Source: Phymatolithon calcareum
Taxonomy: Eukaryota > Rhodophyta > Florideophyceae > Hapalidiales
Assembly (NCBI GenBank): GCA_977006965.1
Contig: OZ345367.1
Coordinates: 248,001 to 312,000 of the forward strand
DNA length: 64,000 nucleotides
Direction: 5' to 3'
Below are positions 59,789-64,000 of the stretch, piece after piece. Position 1 is the first letter of the stretch. Each line of letters opens with the position of its first letter. Position numbers and translations under genes: made by a program. The notes beneath the pieces were generated by a model, which was not told the origin of the DNA, ran no database searches, and worked only from the letters and a program-made list of their open reading frames with translations.

Positions 59789-62296
59789 ATGGGGGCAAGA
59801 AGACGGCGTGCGCCAGATGTGGTCCTAAGCGATGCGGCAGTGCCAGCAATGCCTCGACTATCCACCCAAGACTATCGTGGTAACAGCTCAGCTCGAAGCT
59901 CGAACGCGATCGTCATCGACCTTGGAAGCAATGCGTTACGCGCTGGATTTTCGGGTGCGCCGGACACGGTGCAGTCGTATCCTCCGCTTGTGGCACGGGT
60001 GCGTGACCCTTTACGACCACACATGCGACATGCGGTGGGGTGGGATGCTATGGCGACTCCGCTACGTTCCGCGGCAAGGCCTGCGTACGAGGCTGGAATC
60101 CCAACAAACGGGGCGTTAGTTGAACGATTGCTCGACGGGACGCTTGTAGCATTGGGTCTTTCGGAGGAGGAGAATATCGACCATCGATTCGTGCTTACGG
60201 AGCCACCATGTCAACCTAACGCTGCGCGCGCCACATTTATGGAGATTCTTTTCGAGGGTTACTGCGCGCCCGCTGTATGCTTTGGTATTGACGCACTGTT
60301 CAGCTACCTGTACAACCGTCACGTCTCCAAGGGCGGTGGAATGCAATTCGGGAAGCGCAACACCATGGTGATATCTTGCGGACACGCTAGTACTCATGTA
60401 CTGCCAGTGGTGGACGGGACGTATTTCGCACCTGCGAGCAAGCGAATCAATGTTGGTGGAATGCATATGACTGAGCATTTAGCACAGCGATTGCGACTTC
60501 TGAACACAGATAACGCGAATGTTCTGAGTAATTCGAGGGTAGAGCGGTTGAAGGAGCAGCTGTGCTATGTAAGCACGAACTTTGACGATGAATTAAGACA
60601 AATTTGGCATTGCACAGAAACCTATGAACAGGCTCTGCGAATAGTCAAAGTACCATATCTGGAGCTATCTGAGAAGCCGCAACTTTCAGAGGAGGAACAG
60701 GAACGTGTTCGACAAGCAAAAATTGAAAATGGGAGACGACTGAGCGAGATGATGAAGGAGAAGCGGAGGGCGAAGTCCGCCACAGCTGGAAATGGGGACA
60801 AAAAGAGCTCGGGAAGCGTAGAGCCCGAACCTGTCAAGTTTTCTGAAGAGGAGGTGGCTCCACTTTACGACCTTCTGGCAAAGCGATACGAGTTACAGCG
60901 CATTGATCAAAGACAGGCACTGGATGAGGACGAATTTTACATGGCAATGGTGCTTGCGGGGTTCGAAGGTCGCGAAGCACTCGTGAAAGCTCTTGACGAA
61001 CGCGAGGACGCGCTCGCGTTGCAACGCGATAAGCTAGGGCGCGGCAAGGCGGATGCTGCTGAGGCAGCATGGTGGAAACGTGTGTTCGAGGATGAATTGC
61101 TCTCCGTCACAGACTCCGATCTTCCTGTCCCTCTTTTGAAGCGAAAGAGGCAAATCAAGGCGCTCCGCGGCGCCGCGGAAGCGCGTATACGAGCAAAGAA
61201 AGAGAAGGAGGCAGCAGCTGCAGCTGCGCTCGCGAAAGAGGAGGCACTTAGAAAGCGGCGTGAGGCTGATCCCGAAGGTTACCTTCGTGAACTTAGGGAA
61301 GAACGAAACGCTCTAGCTGAAAAAATTAAGAGACGTGCTGCATCTAGACAGGCAGGGTCTGACCGTCGAAGCCTTGCAAGTCGGGAGAGAATGCGACTTA
61401 TTGCGGAGCATGCCGGTCGACTGGGTGAGGAAGAGGAAGGCGGCAGTTCAACAAGGGCAAAAGCGGGACGGAGCAGACGGGGGCGCGGACGCGCCGGTAC
61501 TCCCACAACCGGGGGAAGTAAAGGTGTGAAGAAGGAAGGAAAGGCGAGACCGCCGAAAGGGAAAAAAAATGGGGATGATGACTTCGGAATGCGAGACTCA
61601 GACTGGGATGTGTATCGAGATATGCAAGTACGAAAGAGCACTGAAGATAGCGATGATGGTGACGCGGCCGATGAAGAAATGTTGAAGAATGTTCGGAAAC
61701 GAATTCTGGAACTGGCGCCGGATGAGGACGATCCTACAATTCTTAAGCGAGAAGGCAGCGCTTTATTGTTCGAACCACATCCTTTTTCTGATGAGATTCC
61801 AGTCGTGGTGGATAGATTGCGGGTACCAGAGATCCTGTTCCAGCCGAGTTTAATTGGGCTCGAACAGTGTGGCCTGATAGAAGCCATGAACACATGCGTT
61901 CGCAGCTTTGCCGAGGACACAAGACGAAGCATTGTGTCGGAAGTATTTATCTCTGGCGGTGTCGGAAGTACTCGTGGATTGGAGGAGCGCATTAAGAGGG
62001 AGTTGAGATCAGTCTTTCCGATGGAGTGGGGTACGCAGATCGAGAAAGGCGTTTGGAAGGCCAAGGATTCACAACTTGACGCTTGGAAAGGAGCAGCTCT
62101 ATTCGCCGAGGATGGCGGTCAAGGTTTTGATGACGGATGTGTGTTTCGGAAGGATTATGACGAGAAGGGACCTGATTATATACACGAACATCTGTTCGGT
62201 AATACCTGGGTTCCTACTCCGTTTGTCGATCCGAGTTTGTTAGATCCGAAAAAGAAGAAACAGAAAGTGGGAATTAATAATAGGCGATATTTTTGA
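59789..62296 (+). CDS. ARP5: actin-related protein 5 (INO80 complex)
   Basis: 835 residues from ATG at 59789. The N-terminal actin fold has NAIVIDLGSNALRAGFSG (phosphate-1 loop), HRFVLTEPPCQPNAARATFM, GIDALFSYLYN, NTMVISCGHASTHVLPVVDG (phosphate-2) and KRINVGGMHMTEHLAQRL. A long charged, coiled-coil insertion (~residues 290-640) is rich in Glu, Lys and Arg with a basic RSRRGRGRAGTP stretch. The actin fold resumes with LFQPSLIGLEQCGLIEAMN-like text, VFISGGVGSTRGLEERI (adenosine loop) and LDAWKGAALFA. The insertion at this place and the overall size identify ARP5 rather than actin, ARP4 or ARP8. With IES6 it forms a module of INO80 that couples ATP hydrolysis to nucleosome sliding. Single exon. 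Confidence 0.93.
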   Translation: MGARRRRAPDVVLSDAAVPAMPRLSTQDYRGNSSARSSNAIVIDLGSNALRAGFSGAPDTVQSYPPLVARVRDPLRPHMRHAVGWDAMATPLRSAARPAYEAGIPTNGALVERLLDGTLVALGLSEEENIDHRFVLTEPPCQPNAARATFMEILFEGYCAPAVCFGIDALFSYLYNRHVSKGGGMQFGKRNTMVISCGHASTHVLPVVDGTYFAPASKRINVGGMHMTEHLAQRLRLLNTDNANVLSNSRVERLKEQLCYVSTNFDDELRQIWHCTETYEQALRIVKVPYLELSEKPQLSEEEQERVRQAKIENGRRLSEMMKEKRRAKSATAGNGDKKSSGSVEPEPVKFSEEEVAPLYDLLAKRYELQRIDQRQALDEDEFYMAMVLAGFEGREALVKALDEREDALALQRDKLGRGKADAAEAAWWKRVFEDELLSVTDSDLPVPLLKRKRQIKALRGAAEARIRAKKEKEAAAAAALAKEEALRKRREADPEGYLRELREERNALAEKIKRRAASRQAGSDRRSLASRERMRLIAEHAGRLGEEEEGGSSTRAKAGRSRRGRGRAGTPTTGGSKGVKKEGKARPPKGKKNGDDDFGMRDSDWDVYRDMQVRKSTEDSDDGDAADEEMLKNVRKRILELAPDEDDPTILKREGSALLFEPHPFSDEIPVVVDRLRVPEILFQPSLIGLEQCGLIEAMNTCVRSFAEDTRRSIVSEVFISGGVGSTRGLEERIKRELRSVFPMEWGTQIEKGVWKAKDSQLDAWKGAALFAEDGGQGFDDGCVFRKDYDEKGPDYIHEHLFGNTWVPTPFVDPSLLDPKKKKQKVGINNRRYF

Positions 62297-62609
62297 AAAA
62301 AGTCATTTGTATCGTATTGTACATTCTTCCATTTATTTATTCGATTCTTGCACCCGATTGCACAGAACTGGGGAACAGGACGCTGTTTACAATCTGATTC
62401 GATTCGGGCTCACGAGCCGGAGAGTGCAAGGTGTCCCAGAATGAAGGGTTCAAGGTAAAGTACTGTAAATAAGTATGCCGGCCCGGAATCATATGTATCA
62501 TATTACGTCGTCCACATCCAGTGTTTCTGCTGAGCACTATTCCCCTTAGTGGCCTCTGCCTACATTCTAGGCCGTCGACGACTTGCGCGATCCCACAAAC
62601 CGCTACACC
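62297..62609. promoter_or_regulatory. ARP5 3' region and KCS upstream region
   Basis: 313 bp. Contains no other supported gene; two short plus-strand frames starting before 62610 are out of frame with the KCS coding sequence. Confidence 0.45.
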
Positions 62610-64000
62610 ATGCCGACGCGAGACGTCGGGAATGGGCTTCGGCGGCGCGACCGCGATGGCGAGCCACGCACGCTTTACGCGCTGGCAGAATCAACGCGGC
62701 TCGCTTGGGATCGAGTGCGACGCTCATATGCTGCTGGCGGTGCCGCGCGCACCTATTCGTTTGCCGACGTGCGCCGCGGGTATGGTGCCATCGATCCGCT
62801 TACCAGCAAGCGTGTCGTCGTGATCCTGTGCCTCATTTTAGGAGCTGTGCTTTTACCTGAGACCTACAAAAGCCGAGACCAATTTGCTCTACTGGCTGCG
62901 GGACTGCGCACGAATATTGTTGAGGTACTCATTCTGCTCGGCGCACTTCTCTCTTGCGTCATTGCGTACAATTTACGGAAACCTCGTCCTGTGTTCATCC
63001 TCGATGTCGAGACATACGTCCCACCCAAGCATCTACATGTCAGCATTGACCGCTACATGGAGACAACGCTAGCGACAAAGCGTGTCGACGAAGAGTCTGC
63101 GGAATTCCAGAAAAAAATTCTCACAAAGAGTGGTATCGGCGAGAAGAGCGCTTTCCCGGCTTCCATTCTCGAGCATTGCGACGAAATCCCGAAGGCAGGC
63201 GGCGATGTACGCGCTGTTTGTAATATGCAGTATGCAAGGGAGGAGGCAGAATTGGTTGTTTTCGGCGCCCTGGATGCCCTGTTTTTAAATAACGCTCTCG
63301 ACCCGAAGACTGTTGACATTCTCATTGTCAACTGCTCTTTGTTTAATCCGACTCCGAGTTTATCTGCTATGATCGTTAACAAGTATAAGATGCGCTCCTC
63401 CGTGTTAACCTATAATTTGGCTGGAATGGGATGTTCCGCAGGTCTGATTTCAATTGACTTGGCAAAAGACTTGTTGCAAGTGCACCGCAATGTAACTGCA
63501 ATTGTAGTCAGCACTGAAAACATCACGCAGAATTGGTATCTTGGACGTGAGCGATCAATGCTGATTACAAACACACTCTTCCGAATGGGTTGTGCAGCCG
63601 TCTTGCTGTCCAATCGTGCGCGTGACGCAAGTCGAGCGCGGTATAAACTCAAATGTACTGTGCGGACGCATTTGGGGAGCGACGATCTGGCTTACGATGC
63701 GATATTCCAAATGGAAGACAAGGAGGGTATTCGAGGAGTGAAGTTATCGAAAAATATCATGGATGTGGCTGATAATGCTCTGAAGAAAAACATCACCACC
63801 CTCGCCCCGATCATCTTCCCGTTCACTGAGCATATCAAATTCTTTATACATCTTTTCCGGAAAAAGGTGCTGGGTGCCCGTCTTCCGCCCTACATCCCGG
63901 ATTTCCATCGGGCCTTTCAGCATTTTTGCATACACACCGGCGGACGGGCAGTTATCGACGTCATGCAGACAGCGCTAAAGTTGACAGACTATGATCTTGC
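62610..64000 (+). CDS. 3-ketoacyl-CoA synthase (FAE1 type), 3' end beyond the window
   Basis: ATG at 62610, open to the window edge (463 codons seen, no stop). Two membrane segments near the N-terminus (RVVVILCLILGAVLLP and IVEVLILLGALLSCVIAY) precede the catalytic part, as in FAE1-type condensing enzymes of the ER. Then come RPVFILDVETYVPP, AEFQKKILTKSGIG, VDILIVNCSLFNPTPSL and the nucleophile in YNLAGMGCSAGLISIDLAK (Cys275). The His of FCIHTGGRAVID (His442) is 167 residues later; in Arabidopsis FAE1 the pair is Cys223 and His391. It condenses malonyl-CoA with acyl-CoA as the first step of very-long-chain fatty acid elongation. The catalytic Asn and the C-terminus lie beyond 64000. Confidence 0.93.
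   Translation, partial: MPTRDVGNGLRRRDRDGEPRTLYALAESTRLAWDRVRRSYAAGGAARTYSFADVRRGYGAIDPLTSKRVVVILCLILGAVLLPETYKSRDQFALLAAGLRTNIVEVLILLGALLSCVIAYNLRKPRPVFILDVETYVPPKHLHVSIDRYMETTLATKRVDEESAEFQKKILTKSGIGEKSAFPASILEHCDEIPKAGGDVRAVCNMQYAREEAELVVFGALDALFLNNALDPKTVDILIVNCSLFNPTPSLSAMIVNKYKMRSSVLTYNLAGMGCSAGLISIDLAKDLLQVHRNVTAIVVSTENITQNWYLGRERSMLITNTLFRMGCAAVLLSNRARDASRARYKLKCTVRTHLGSDDLAYDAIFQMEDKEGIRGVKLSKNIMDVADNALKKNITTLAPIIFPFTEHIKFFIHLFRKKVLGARLPPYIPDFHRAFQHFCIHTGGRAVIDVMQTALKLTDYDL

Noticed and set aside
61279-62064. 261-codon minus-strand frame
   Set aside because: Shadow of the ARP5 coiled-coil and C-terminal region.
62521-62860. Two short plus-strand frames before and over the KCS start
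   Set aside because: They are out of frame with the KCS coding sequence, which starts at 62610 and is the frame with conserved motifs.

Overview
The window is nuclear DNA of a eukaryote with sparse, short introns. The two introns that can be placed with confidence are 115 and 93 nt long, and both use a GTACGT donor. Plant- or algal-type genes are present: a plastid-type AlgH/DUF179 protein, an organellar AAA ATPase like Arabidopsis At4g04180, and an FAE1-type 3-ketoacyl-CoA synthase. Together with Sel1-repeat relics, a copia element and long gene-poor stretches, this fits a red alga, perhaps a florideophyte. That placement is inference. Alternative start codons are not used here; every start I chose is an ATG.

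Layout. 1.6-4.4 kb: a spliced AlgH gene and an APH-type kinase, both minus strand. 6.2-7.6 kb: Sel1-repeat relics joined to a 5'-truncated LINE. 7.6-14.3 kb: mostly empty, with more Sel1 debris. 14.3-15.0 kb: 40S ribosomal protein S9 (uS4) with an intron after 19 coding bases. 18.7-24.5 kb: a 1,912-residue secreted Ser/Thr/Pro-rich repeat protein with four near-identical 342-bp blocks. 25.8-37.7 kb: an organellar AAA ATPase gene, a Tc1/mariner element, a 190-bp satellite, three tandem chimeric genes that join the promoter and first codons of CHMP5 to the AAA ATPase, and the intact CHMP5 (ESCRT-III) gene. 38-58 kb: a Cys-rich gene and two paralogous secreted IPT/beta-propeller genes inside a ~3-kb segmental duplication. 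Foldback and dispersed repeats and a 6,095-bp copia retrotransposon with identifiable LTRs, target-site duplication, primer site and polypurine tract lie between the two paralogs. 58-64 kb: a compact housekeeping cluster of WDR12/YTM1, ARP5 of INO80, and a 3-ketoacyl-CoA synthase that runs off the right edge.

The most notable system is the CHMP5::AAA array. A simple tandem duplication running from inside the AAA gene into the first codons of its downstream neighbour CHMP5 would place AAA sequence under the CHMP5 promoter and start codon. Two of the three chimeras keep long open frames with intact Walker A and B motifs but have lost the organelle-targeting N-terminus. The third is broken by a 122-bp deletion. 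Secondary points are a copia primer site that matches the anticodon arm of initiator tRNA-Met, a U1-type zinc-finger reading frame carried between the copia 5' LTR and gag, and a 33-bp hairpin insertion with a perfect 8-bp target duplication that can be read against its empty paralogous site.
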